Source: Microglena sp. YARC
Taxonomy: Eukaryota; Chlorophyta; Chlorophyceae; Chlamydomonadales; Chlamydomonadaceae
Reading direction: 5' to 3'
DNA: 64,000 nt
NCBI GenBank assembly: GCA_022414725.1
Contig: CM039464.1
Coordinates: 40,743,882 to 40,807,881, forward strand
In this document: positions 21,156 through 31,108 of the stretch, one piece after another
Position numbering within the stretch: position 1 is the first letter of the stretch
Layout of the letters: each line of letters begins with the position of its first letter
The notes under the pieces: generated by a model
Databases searched by the model: none
Told to the model about the DNA's origin: nothing
What the model saw: only the letters and a program-made list of their open reading frames with translations
Program-made: the position numbers and the translations under genes

Positions 21156-21514
21156 TAAGTGGTTTATGATAATGTAACTTGATATCCTGTTTGCTTAAGG
21201 AAGTCCATTCGGGCGCCAGGATATTGTCACCTTAGTCATACCGTCATCATACCATTGTTACCATCATACACAGGAGTGTGCTGTATTAGTGTTTGTATCA
21301 CCCATGTATACCGCCCATAGACAGCGAGCAGCCTAAACGTTTACAGACCATGCTGCCGAGCCACGCTACGCTACACCACACAAAACAAAACCTAGCCTGA
21401 TATAAACTGAAGTGAACTGCTGTACATTTAAAAGAAGTGGCCAAAATGACATAAACTTATTAAGCTTAAGTCAACAAGACAGGCCAAACTAACTGAACTG
21501 AACAAACCTACAAT

Positions 21515-21660
21515 ATAAGCTAAACTGAGCTAAACTGAGCTAAACTGAGCTAAACTGACCAAACTGAACTAAACTGGCCAAAATAAATTAAACTAAACTA
21601 AACTACAAAATAACTTAAACTGACAAAATTAAACTAAAGTAAGCAAAACTAAACCAACCA
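21515..21660 (+). repeat. TAAACTGAGC decamer repeat
   Basis: Four perfect copies of TAAACTGAGC are followed by decaying AAACTGACCA and AAACTAAACT variants. Nothing else is supported between 21160 and 21750. Confidence 0.7.
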
Positions 21661-21754
21661 AACCCACAGGCGACCCATTGGCCGCTCTGCTGAATGGTCA
21701 TCAGCGGCCTACCAACGCACTCGCATATAGAATGGTGTAATTCAGGGCTGATTT

Positions 21755-21952
21755 TCCCCACTATATATAGCGATCGCTACTTTTGACCCCTTTGGGCCCA
21801 AATTGCTATACAAAAGTGTGTTTCTGTGTGTGTGCCCTAAATGGCCCTAAAAGCTATAAAAGCTATAAAAGCTATAACACGCTGTCCCTGGAGGAGGCCT
21901 AAATCAATAGAGTTAGAAAAAACCCACATAAAGATTTGAAACAAATGTCCCT
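21755..21952 (+). repeat. Dispersed repeat family R4, copy 2
   Basis: Partner of 19004-19190. Within it AAAAGCTATAAAAGCTATAA is locally triplicated, which the first copy lacks. Confidence 0.65.
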
Positions 21953-22089
21953 GATGAGATTCAGGGCTGTTTCCGGCCTTTCTTAGCAGCTTCTAGGCAG
22001 CTCCCTGAGCCAGTGACTGTGTTACCCCAAAATATTTCAACAGTTCTTGACAGCTGATTGTGTCGGCTTCAAGGTGCACCTGGCATTGA

Positions 22090-22320
22090 TTGTTTTGGCT
22101 GAATAGCCAGTCAGGGGAGCTGCCTAAAAGCTGCTGCTGCTAGATAGCTGGAAAGAAAAGGTGCACCTGACTGAATAGCCAGTCATGGTGACTTTCCCCA
22201 GCTGCGGCGTACGGGAGGGTCCTCTTAACACCACGCCCCTCCAGGCGTTATCTTTTTTTGTTTAGCCAGTCAGGGGAGCTGCCTAAAAGCTGCTGCTGGT
22301 AGATAGCTGGAAAGAAAAGC
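22090..22320 (+). repeat. Tandem duplication AGCCAGTCAGGGGAGCTGCC split by a retroposon tail
   Basis: The block GCCAGTCAGGGGAGCTGCCT, AAAAGCTGCTGCTG, AGATAGCTGGAAAGAAAAG occurs at about 22098-22160 and again at 22264-22320. Between the copies sits the LINE 3' end at 22186-22262 with its own target duplication. Confidence 0.7.
22186..22262 (+). mobile_element. 5'-truncated LINE 3' end (family L1x), flanked by a 10-bp target duplication
   Basis: TGGTGACTTTCCCCAGCTGC, GTACGGGAGGGTCC and TTAACACCACGCCCCTCCAG, then GCGTTATC and a T-rich end. It matches the 3' end of the LINE at 38960-39030 (which lies on the other strand). The 10-bp sequence TAGCCAGTCA occurs at 22176-22185 and 22263-22272. Part of that may predate insertion, because the site lies in a tandem duplication. 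Confidence 0.7.
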
Positions 22321-22353
22321 TATGGCAAGATTCTTGTTCTATTAAATGGTTCC

Positions 22354-22463
22354 CTTTTTTGTTTTTAGTTGTGAAAGACTTTCATCCTGGACAGTGGGTC
22401 TCCCGACACAAACCAGCAGCACCGAGAATTCAGGTTGGATGGTGTTGCCACTCCTACAAAAGA
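22354..22463 (-). mobile_element. Retroposon family R2 3' end, copy 2
   Basis: Minus-strand copy: T-rich 5' edge on the + strand, TTTTTAGTTGTGAAAGACTT, TCATCCTGGACAGTGGGTCT, CCCGACACAAACCAGC, then CACTCCTAC. It is followed immediately by R1 copy 4. Confidence 0.6.
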
Positions 22464-22479
22464 CTGCCCTGCATCTACT

Positions 22480-22835
22480 TAAACTTGGTTACATGGCTCC
22501 AGCCAGCGATTCGGCTGCTCTCCGTCTTCGGTAGTAAAACAAATATGTCTTAATATGTACAGAATGTAATCATGTGAATCTGAAAGATGTTCAGTTATGC
22601 CCAGGCCAACAATCATGGAGTCGAACTTTCTTACATGGCTCCAGCCAGCGATTTGGCTGCTCTCCGTCTTCGGCAGTAGAACAAATATTTATTGAGTACA
22701 GAATGTAATCATGTTTACAGTATCTGGACAATATATAGTAATGCCCAGGCCAACAATCACGAAGTCGAACTTAATAACATGGCTCCAGCTAGCCAGCGCT
22801 TCGGCTGCTCTCCGTCTTAGGTTGTAAAGAAATCA
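22480..22835 (+). repeat. R1 family, three tandem copies (about 135-150 bp units)
   Basis: Cores lie at 22480-22540, 22612-22683 and 22765-22830. Each core (ACATGGCTCCAGCCAGCGAT, TCGGCTGCTCTCCGTCTTCG) is followed by AGTAAAACAAAT-like sequence, ACAGAATGTAATCATG, and ATGCCCAGGCCAACAATCA with (A/G)GTCGAAC before the next core. This is the only place where R1 is arrayed in tandem, and it shows the full unit. Confidence 0.75.
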
Positions 22836-23254
22836 TAAGACGAGTCACACGTATGAATATATATCTATATATATAAAGAAATCATGGTCGTGGTCGTGGT
22901 GGTGGTCATGGTGGTGTCATCGCGTAACCGACTTAACCGACTTCCCGCCCAGCCAATTCCCGCTCAGCCAATTCACGCTTTTAATCCCTCCTGCTTCAAC
23001 TTCTGCCTGATTGGCCTCCTGCGAATTCTGCCTTATGCAACCTTCGCCTCCTGCGTATTCCACCTGTTGCGCATCCCGCCCGATTTCTCCTTTTCCCGCC
23101 TGAGTTCATCCACCTGATTTCGGTAGCGCTACAGTTCGTCTTCCTACAAGCTTTTCCCCCTGCATCTCTGCAAGACCTTTCCCTTGCTTCAAGAGACCTG
23201 TCGCTGCGCACAACGGGAGCTGACGTGGTGAGTCAGCCGACCTGTCAGAAATGT

Positions 23255-23515
23255 CCGAATCACATCCATCCCATGTCACAAACTTGACTTCAAATTCTTC
23301 CCACTGCATTGAGAAACATATCGCTCCGCATTGTGCCATAGCAAGTACGCATCAAAGTTGCCCGAATGAAAAATCTCGCTGAGCATTCTCGCCCTAACTT
23401 GACCGGACATCTCAAATCAGCAACTTGACAGCAACTTCTTCCCACTGCATCGAGAAACATGTCGTCGCTGTGCATTGTGCTAAAGCGAGCACGCGGCAAA
23501 GTTGAATGGATGAAC
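23255..23515. repeat. Diverged tandem duplication, TTCTTCCCACTGCAT(C/T)GAGA
   Basis: Two units about 160 bases apart share ACTTCTTCCCACTGCATCGA, GAAACATGTCG, GCATTGTGCTAAAGCGAGCA and CAAAGTTG. On the minus strand they read as related peptides (HSDDMFLDAVGR and RSDMFLNAVGR), but no gene model is supported. Confidence 0.5.
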
Positions 23516-23814
23516 CTAGCGATGTTTCCAAGTCTCAGATCGAGTTGACTTCGGGAGCAGTTGCGGTGAACAGGATTGTTCTTCGGCCGAACTGAATACA
23601 TGCTCGCTAAGAAGAAGCTTTAGTTATATACAGTTGCGATTGCGCAGGTTCAGCTTTTTCAGTGGGGTCGACTATCGATCACAGCTGAGGTGGCAGGGAA
23701 GCAGGTCCAATGCTTTTAGCGGAGTCAGATGATGCGCAAACGTTGTCGATGCTATTCGTCCCGTTTGCCTTTCAGCTATGGCAAAGCCCACAGCTGAAGT
23801 GGAGGGAGGCAGAT

Positions 23815-24340
23815 GTGGAGTATGTGTGTGCTGGTGGGTGCGTGTAGGAGGGAGGGGAGGGATGAGAGTGGGGAGAGGGTGGGGGCTGGTGGGATGGCTG
23901 GGGTGGGGGGAAGGGATGCAGTCATGAAATATGTCAGGAAGAGTAAGGGAGTATGTTTGTGGGCGGGGGTCCATGGTTGGGTGGGGGTGGGGGTGGAGAT
24001 AACTGGAGGTGGGGGGGGGGGGGAGTACGGTGGTGTTTGTGTGCTTGTGGGTGCACAAGGGAGACCATCGCAAGGGATATGCGTCCGTCAATGTTTTAAG
24101 TTGCATGCACTGCAGAGAAAACCGTTTTGCAACCCAGCCCAAAACAGGTGTGGCCAACGGGAGGGAAGGGGGAGGGGGCGGATAATGGTTTGGTGGTGGT
24201 GTGTGTGAATGGGGGGGAGGGGGGCTTCAAGTGTAAACCATTACGTAACCAGCCCCAAAAAGGTGTGGCCAAAGGCCAAACGGGCACCGTACTATGATTG
24301 GGGAGGGGGGGGGGGGGGGGGGGAGGGTCTTTGTGAGAGT
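23815..24340 (+). repeat. G-rich tract with AGGTGTGGCCAA repeats and a 19-base poly-G
   Basis: Three copies of AACC(A)GCCCCAAAAAGGTGTGGCCA-like sequence lie near 24128-24155, 24240-24275 and 24340-24360. Each is separated by GGGAGGGGG stretches, and an uninterrupted G run occupies 24305-24323. No gene is seen. Confidence 0.6.
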
Positions 24341-24375
24341 AGGTGTGGCCACCGGCCACACGGGCTACCGTACTA

Positions 24376-24413
<38 letters not shown>
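24376..24413. repeat. (TA)n dinucleotide repeat
   Basis: About 19 TA units in an uninterrupted run, directly after the poly-G region. Confidence 0.95.
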
Positions 24414-24415
<2 letters not shown>

Positions 24416-24610
24416 AACTGAAACCGTGAGTATTTAATAGCCTGCACACTCCATTGCCCACTCGAGCTTCACTGGCACCTCGCGTTTGTTGAGCTACTAG
24501 GTGGTGTCGTTACCCCGCTGCAGCCTCTCGCAGCAGCTTCCCCTCGACCTTGATCCTTGAGTCTTTGACTGGCTCGTCGCATTTGTTGGAGCGAGATCTC
24601 ATCGCATCAG

Positions 24611-24883
24611 AAGCAGCTGTTTAGTGCTGTCAACCAGGTTGTCGTTTCTTCGTTTGATGACCCTGCTGCCTTTGACGAGGAGGAGTACGACGACGAGTTT
24701 GTGACTAACTCTCAGGCGGAGTCTGGTGAAGATGAGGATGATGATGATGATGAGCTGAGTGAGCTCAGCAGTGAGAGTGATGAGTCTGACAGGGACCCCG
24801 TCTCCGATGACGATGAAGACATTGCTGGCATGCTTCCCCTGTTGAATGACGATAAAGAGGACCCTTTCCTTGAGGGACTGTAG
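24611..24883 (+). CDS. Acidic C-terminal exon, family not recognised
   Basis: An open frame of 90 codons follows a good acceptor (ATCGCATCAG, phase 0) and ends at the stop 24881-24883. It reads KQLFSAVNQVVVSSFDDPAA, then FDEEEYDDEF, a Glu/Asp/Ser-rich stretch (residues about 38-75, with DEDDDDDELSELSSESDESD), and a hydrophobic-acidic end, GMLPLLNDDKEDPFLEGL. The strong codon bias and the AATAAA-like AAAAAATAAACC about 50 bases after the stop support a genuine terminal exon. Acidic tails like this are common in nucleolar, chromatin and importin-type proteins, but I cannot assign it. The upstream exons are not evident; the frame has a stop a little upstream, so an exon boundary is needed. Confidence 0.5.
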   Translation, partial: KQLFSAVNQVVVSSFDDPAAFDEEEYDDEFVTNSQAESGEDEDDDDDELSELSSESDESDRDPVSDDDEDIAGMLPLLNDDKEDPFLEGL

Positions 24884-27800
24884 ATGCTGCAGCTTATTCC
24901 AAGTAGTAGCTGTCTAGGAATTATTTGTCTAAAAAAATAAACCTCTGTTGTGAAATGTGAATTCCAGAATTATTCCCAAGCTGGTGACATATACATGACC
25001 AGGTTTTTCAGCTATGCTTTATGAAAGTTGACTGTAATGTGGCCTGCCAGTCAAGTTAAATTAAGATAATGAAGTAGCTTAGCTACATATGAATTGGGGC
25101 TGCTGTTAGGCACATTTTACAGTTTGGCTATAATTGGATAGTTACAGGGTTTGCACCCAACCCAAGGCTCCACGTTGCTGATTCTAGTGATCTTTATATC
25201 TCATATGTATTGCAACACTCAACTGCGTTTTTTTAAAGAATGCCCCCAAACTGTGCCCTCGAAGTGGAAAAATAAAACCGGAAGGTGCAAAACAAAAGTG
25301 CTGTCAAAACCGGGGATTTTTTTAAAGAAAGAAAAAAGTGCGGTATTCAAAAATGGCTTACAAAGTGGGCCGGAAGTGTAAAACAGAGTTCCGGTATGGC
25401 CAGCCAATCTCAGGAAGGCCATTGTCCTACCCTAGATCGAACACATCTCTAGGCCAAAACAAGGGTCGATTTTTCGTGTTTATTTTACCAGTGGGGCAAA
25501 ATATACAATATCCACCTTTTCAAGTCTACAGACCTTTTTTGCCAGCGTTAAACACATTTCTTGCCAGCGTTAAACATTTTGGCAATGTGCGGGGGATCAT
25601 CAAAACGTATGTGGGGAGGAGCTCCTAATCGTCTCCGATTTGGTCGTACGCCCCGAAACTGTTGAAAAAGTGAAAAAGTGCCTGGGGGTAATTGAAAGCA
25701 CATGCAAACAAACGAATAAACAGTTTGGCAATAATAAGTTCGACAATAAAAAGGTGATCGCGAGCAAATGATAGGTCTTCTGACTAGTATCGACTGATAT
25801 GACAGGTGACGTTGGAATCGTCCAATTCCGGCGACAGCTGGTACAAGGTTCGCACAATTAGAATTTTTGCCCGAATCGCCAGATCGCCAGAATCGAGTTG
25901 TCGATCCATAGGCCTGCGCCTTCGGGCCGACAAACAAGCCGTGCCGTAGCAGTGACGGCCGGCCGACCGGCCGGCCGAACACAGAAAGCAGGGCATAGTG
26001 ATGAGTCACTCGCAACGAAGTCTAAAAGATCATGAAGTCTAACTCATTCCAGTAATTTGTATCGTCAATTTGGAACAATTGTTCCTGCAAGCTTTTATAT
26101 CAAGCCCGTCGAGCGTTCAACAGATCTCACTTTTCTTCCACCCCAAAGGTACGTCCGCCCAGTGCTGCTTCAGTGCATGCATGCCTTCTAAGCGACACTT
26201 GTGGTCCCTCTATCTCGAAGTCTGCGCCATTTGCTGCTACAGTTGCCCGCATCCTTCGAAAGAGCTCCTGACGAATCTCGAGCGGCAGACCCTCAAGTAT
26301 AGTGCGGTAGATTGGCTACCTCACGCTGTGTGCTCTGTATAGCTATACAGCTATGTCCATAATAATCGTCGAGTCTCATCCGTGCACTTGGCACCTGGCC
26401 TCGAGTTCGTCTTCCCGTAGTATGCGGAGAGCGCAGTCACTGCATTCGAGCGCCGGAGCGCTGCACTTGCACCACAATTGATAGCCAATGTCCCCAGCTC
26501 AATCGCGTGCCCGGAGATGTTTTGAAGTCAGAATCAGATCAGATGCCCCAGGGCAGGGGCTACTACGCCTGCGCCTGGTCACCTGGAACGCTGTCAATTC
26601 CAGAAACTGTCAAAACGTCACCTGCCAGGCTGGATTGTTGATGTGTGTGAATAAGTACTGTCTTAATGTGACCTGTCATTTAATGATCTTGGGCGTGTAC
26701 GCGTGGTCGAGTGTCTCGCCACTACTGTCCGTTCAAACGCGACGCGTTATCATCAACGGCCATGCACTTTTGGTCGGCCCTTGTCGGCAGACCTATACAA
26801 CGATAACTCTGGAAATGGTCGAAATCGGTTGGAAATGGGCGGAAATCGGTTGGCGGAAAATGTTGGTCGAAAATCGGTTATAATGCCTGTAAGAAAAATT
26901 GGTTTTCCGCCTGGAAATGGATTTTTGTACACGCGGTTAATCGGGGATGAAAAATTATGTTACCTAAACCACGAAAGCAGCCGAAGAGAGTTGCCGAAAG
27001 AGGGTGGTGGTTCTGGACCTGTCCACCTGTCACTGCCACCCGTTCTGCGACCTGGCTGCCCTTGGCTTGCCTGCCCTTCCCGACCTGCGAAAACATTCTG
27101 TACCGCGTCTCCGTCGCATGCGATCTTATTTTCCTTTACTTTGCCTACTCTCTCGGTCACCCTAATAGCTATCCCTCAATCCTTCAATCCTTCAATCGCT
27201 TCTTCAGCTTACCTTCTATCGCTGCTCTTTCACTTAAAATCCAGTACCTTCACTATCTCTCACGATAGTCCTCTCATCGATCCAACAGCATCCTTCCATT
27301 TTCCATTTACCATTTCCATCTGCTCGCACAACTCCATTTCAACCTACTAACCCTTGAGCCGACCACCACAGGCGCCCTACCAGGGGACCTGACTATTTGT
27401 AATTTGTTTTCACGGGACTTGTTGCATATGCACTTGTGATGTCGGCCGTATGCTCGGCAGTATTTCAGTGACCGTTGGATGACGTGTCAGGCTTCAATTC
27501 TTCGGTTGGATGGACAAATGGGTGCAACAATGTCCTCTGCCATTCCCAGCCAACAGACCAACAGCTTGAACTGCATTTACCACCAATGTGTTGAATATCT
27601 AGTTACTGGTTCTATTCTCGAATACGATCAAAGTGTCGCCTATCTAAAGTTCTTCCCAGAATTTGGGATCACCCACAAAAGCTATTTAATTAGGCCTTTT
27701 ATTTGATCAGAATATCATGTTCGTTCGAAAACACGGACCAGTTAATTGGTTGTTTATTAGTTATTGCCATCCCGCCTGGATTGTTGCGTACACAGATTTC

Positions 27801-28690
27801 CGCCGACCACCTGGCTTATGGTAGATACATGGACTAAGCGTGGGATGGGCTACTCATTGGGTTGGGTTGGGTTGGGCTAAGCTCTGTTGACTGGCAGTCT
27901 GGTGACCTAAGCTACCAGGCTAGCTATACATTCGTGACGTGTACATTTAATTAGTTTCCAAGAGCAATCTTTCACACATTGTAGGCTTTTCCTAGGTACC
28001 GCACAAACCTGCAGCCCCCAACCCCCAGCCCCTAACCCTCCATCTGTTTACAGACTTTTACACCCCGCAACCACACACACACCAGCCCCCAACCCCCAAC
28101 CCCCAAGTTTCCAAGAGCAATCATTCACACATTGTAGGCAGGGTAGGACAGTTGCTTCTGAGTTTCTTGTGGGAGAACCGAAGTACTGATTTTGGATTTG
28201 TAGCTCTTACCCAGTCACCGAATATCAGCAAGATCAATCTTCTAACTTCAGAGGAATGTGGATTGTGCCGCCATTACTACATGATCATAATATGCAAAAC
28301 TGATGACAGCTGTTGTATTTATTCTAGCTTATGTTCAGTCCCTTAGCTTAGTGCCAGGATAAATTTGTCTGACCACCCTGAATTACAATTTGTTTGCTTC
28401 TACATTTAAATTTAGCATAATATTTTAAGGTGCCGGTACATAAATTGAGCATTATGTTGGTACCAAGATAAATTTAGCATAATATTATAAGTTACATAAA
28501 TGGAGCGTGCAAGAGATCAATCCACGGTGGCCATGGAAATATGTGTAAATGTCGGGTTAATGTAACACTTTAAATATTTCGTGTATTCACGTCTGGTCAG
28601 ATTCTGTGAGAGTGACCTATCATGTTATAGAGGACAAACAGGCAAACAAACAAACAAACTTGATTAGTTTTTTTATTGGAAAGTTATGTT
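24884..28690. other. Gene-poor stretch without recognisable features
   Basis: I see no supported gene. Notable small items are the self-complementary GGCCGGCCGACCGGCCGGCC at about 25958-25977, CCCCCAACCCC runs near 28015-28110 with TTTCCAAGAGCAATC duplicated at 27956 and 28107, and the GGTTGGGTTGGGTTGGG run at 27862. Open frames here lack coding composition. Confidence 0.4.
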
Positions 28691-28691
28691 C

Positions 28692-28884
28692 CAGGGTACT
28701 ACATTTTGTCAAATTGGTCAGCACCTGAAGCGCACACACGTCAAATTGGTCAGTGCTTTCTTGTGCAAAAGCGCAAAAACTGCGGGCTGCGCCACAGAGG
28801 GTCAAAAAAACTGCGCAAAACGCGCAGTGGGGCTCAAAAAGCTTGCGCGAAATCGCGCTGCCGCGCGTGCTTTGTAGTACCCTG
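28692..28884. mobile_element. hAT-like MITE, copy 1 (193 bp)
   Basis: A short non-coding element has terminal inverted repeats CAGGGTACTAC and GTAGTACCCTG and a GCGCA-rich interior (AAAAAAACTGCGCAAAACGC, GCAGTGGGGCTCAAAAAG). Flanking octamers are TTATGTTC and GTGTGTTC (6 of 8 identical). Ends starting CAGGG with 8-bp duplications are typical of the hAT superfamily. No transposase is encoded. Confidence 0.75.
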
Positions 28885-28934
28885 GTGTGTTCCACAGAAG
28901 AGCAATAAAGGAGCACAATCCCTGATAGCTGTGA

Positions 28935-29240
28935 GGCCGGCTAGGCCGGCACTGCCCAATCAGGCAGTACTACAGCCAGTAATGCCCTATCGAAAAGTAC
29001 TGTCTTTCGAACTCCCCCTATTCTTAGGCTGGGAAGTATGGGCAGTCTGAAAATACAAATAATACAACTGAAAAAGCACAGACTGACAGGAAAGATGGAA
29101 AGAAGAGGTATATAAGTGAACCCTCTAAGGATGAAAGGTTCACGGAGAAATGAAGACGGTCAGGGAGCTCTCTCTGATCAAAACGATATCGGGCAGTACT
29201 ATAGCCGGTACTGCCCTATCAGTTAGTACTGTCTTCCATA
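28935..29240. repeat. Duplicated CAGTACTAYAGCC(G/A)GTA(C/A)TGCCCTATC block
   Basis: Related blocks at 28940-29008 and 29187-29235 share GGGCAGTACTATAGCCGGTA, CTGCCCTATC, AGTACTGTCTT. Several segments are inverted relative to each other (GGCAGTACTA versus TAGTACTG), giving hairpin potential. No gene is seen. Confidence 0.5.
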
Positions 29241-29586
29241 CATGATTTTGAGCATGGTAAAATTGCATTTCTGTCTATTCGCTGTCCGTCCTGTGGAATC
29301 TCAAATAAATAATAGAGATTAGTCCTTACAATAATACTAACTGATAGCATGAAACATCCTATATACACTCCTCGGTGGATGGAAATGTATGTCGATATGT
29401 ATGCATACCAGCATTGTGCAAAGGGTTTAGGGTGAATTGCGTATAGCACCTTGCACACTAAATTGCCTGGTATGTGATTATTGCTTGTGCTGTAATCCAG
29501 TCCCCATCACTGTATTGCCCTTGTTTACCACAGGAAGGAGCTCACTGAGTGAAGGACAAATCTCACACCACGCAGCCACTGGCATA

Positions 29587-29647
29587 ATGGTGGGGATGCT
29601 AATGATCTTGACCATTCTGGCCACACATGCTACACTTCTTGCATCAG
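29587..29647 (+). CDS. Possible first exon: signal peptide or membrane anchor
   Basis: From the ATG at 29587 the sequence reads MVGMLMILTILATHATLLAS, a hydrophobic core with a small-residue end typical of a signal peptide, and then meets a near-consensus donor (CATCAG|GTAAGT, phase 1). Joined to the next candidate exon (30213) it gives A-RTLSSATPPPASSS, a Ser/Pro-rich linker. Its position upstream of the ankyrin exons on the same strand makes it a candidate start of that gene. I found no convincing exon that converts phase 1 to the phase 0 needed at 31010, so the linkage is open. Confidence 0.35.
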
Positions 29648-30212
29648 GTAAGTGCATTATAGCCTAGCGGTGGTGGATACAAAGCTGTATTCTGATTTCA
29701 CTATGAGTCCACGTCAGATATGTCACAAAATGCACTTGCCACCTCTCAGCTTTTCAGGACTCGGCATTGAATTGCTGTCACCTCTGGAAGATAGTTCTCA
29801 AAGTTATGTTGGGTAATCGTTGGGCCTTTTCAGTCCAGCACTGGCACGCGGTGAAGTGCAACGATCTCATCAACATTGAGCGAATGTGGTGTAGCAGCAT
29901 AGAAGACGGCCAGACCCGACGTGTCAGGCGATTACATCCATGAGAATGAACCGAATGAATGGATGTACGTTTTTCTCATAGGATCTTGTGTTTTATGTTA
30001 CACCAGCTTGTATTATTTTACTATAACTCACTCACCCACCCATCCCACTCACTCACTCACTATTTAGTTAGCCATTGGAATATGTAGCTATAGCAGTATG
30101 GAGTGTGTTGTGCAGTTCCCTTCACTTCCATACCCTCCTTCCAGCCTTCAAATCCCCCACCAATGTCCCCCTCCCCCCTCCCCCTCCCCCTTCCCTCTAA
30201 CTTCCCCTCCAG

Positions 30213-30257
30213 CTCGCACCTTGTCATCCGCAACTCCCCCACCTGCGTCCTCTTCAG
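30213..30257 (+). CDS. Possible small exon, Ser/Pro-rich linker
   Basis: 45 bases lie between an acceptor (CCCCTCCAG) and a donor (TCTTCAG|GTGAGG). It is phase 1 at both ends and compatible with the exon ending at 29647. It encodes RTLSSATPPPASSS. The polypyrimidine tract before it (about 30160-30210) is strong. Short and low complexity, so support rests mainly on splice signals and phase. Confidence 0.3.
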
Positions 30258-30578
30258 GTGAGGATAGATACCAGTTACCTTTCGAATGTGTGTGTCTTGT
30301 ACCAGCCTCAATACACCAGGGTCACTTCTGTGGGCAGCCATAGTTAAGATCACTTCATTTGCTTATGTTGTCCTCCCACCTTGATCACCACCTGCTCATG
30401 CGGGTGTTCAGTGCGGGTCTGTTTTCAACGTTGATTGACCATAGCACCCTGCAACTGATCCTCCTATCTGAACACCTATCCCCACCCAACCACCCAACCA
30501 CCCAACCACCCCCCAACATTTGCATGGCAACCCGTTCCTGCGGCTGGAACCGAAGTGGCTGAAGCATGCCAGGTAAGG

Positions 30579-30704
30579 ATGTCAGTGAATAAGAGGAAAC
30601 ACTTTGAGCCTCTGAAGTCGTGGTCTGGTTTGGTGAAGCCAGTATTGGGCATTGGTATTTTTGTCCTTATCATGTACATGTTGGTGTTATGTGGCGGCTT
30701 ATAG
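30579..30704 (+). CDS. Small ORF with a predicted transmembrane helix (41 aa)
   Basis: ATG at 30579 opens a frame of 41 codons to TAG at 30702-30704. It reads MSVNKRKHFEPLKSWSGLVK, then PVLGIGIFVLIMYMLVLCGG and L. It has a basic N-terminus followed by a clean hydrophobic span of about 18 residues, the layout of single-pass micro-membrane proteins. It lies in what would be an intron of the ankyrin gene and could be chance. No homologue is recognised. Confidence 0.2.
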   Translation: MSVNKRKHFEPLKSWSGLVKPVLGIGIFVLIMYMLVLCGGL

Positions 30705-31009
30705 AATGAGGGGAGAGCGCGAAGGCCACGTATCAAGTATCTGCGCTCCAGACATATTTGTATGCTGTCTGATTCGTGTTTGTGTACCAACATCCCTTAT
30801 GCAAGTATGCATGTCTAGTGCATGTTGTTGGCGTTGGCGTTATTGGTGTTGGTGTTATTTTATAATGGTTCCTCTGATTTAATGATATTCTTGCTTGCCA
30901 TGCCATTAGCCTCGATCACTGCTATTCTAGCTAGTGCATTGCCAATTAGAGCGTCTGGCTAATACCACCATGTCCAACCGCGACCTCTCATTCCATTGCA
31001 CTCCTACAG

Positions 31010-31108
31010 AATGATGGGTCCTCGCTGCACACTGCGGCCAAAGAAGGCAATGTGGCATGTATGAATGCGCTCTTGGATGAGGGAGCCGACATCAACTCTG
31101 CTATTGAT
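31010..31108 (+). CDS. Ankyrin exon, repeat 1
   Basis: Acceptor CACTCCTACAG, donor GAT|GTAGGT, 99 bp. It reads NDGSSLHTAAKEGNVACMNA then LLDEGADINSAID. It is the most diverged of the intact repeats and is separated by a long intron containing the R2 retroposon directly after the donor. Confidence 0.8.

Noticed and set aside
23672..24461. Pro/His/Thr-rich minus-strand frames
   Set aside because: Translations of the G-rich tract and (TA)n repeat; low complexity only.
26488..27350. Overlapping open frames of 131 and 215 codons
   Set aside because: No conserved motifs, both strands partly open, and average composition. Chance frames in moderately G/C-rich DNA.
30476..30572. Exon ending at the donor GCCAG|GTAAGG as a link between the signal peptide and ankyrin exons
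   Set aside because: The phase-0 reading needed for the ankyrin exon (QPVPAAGTEVAEACQ) has no usable acceptor after its upstream stop; other readings do not fit the phase. Left out of the gene model.
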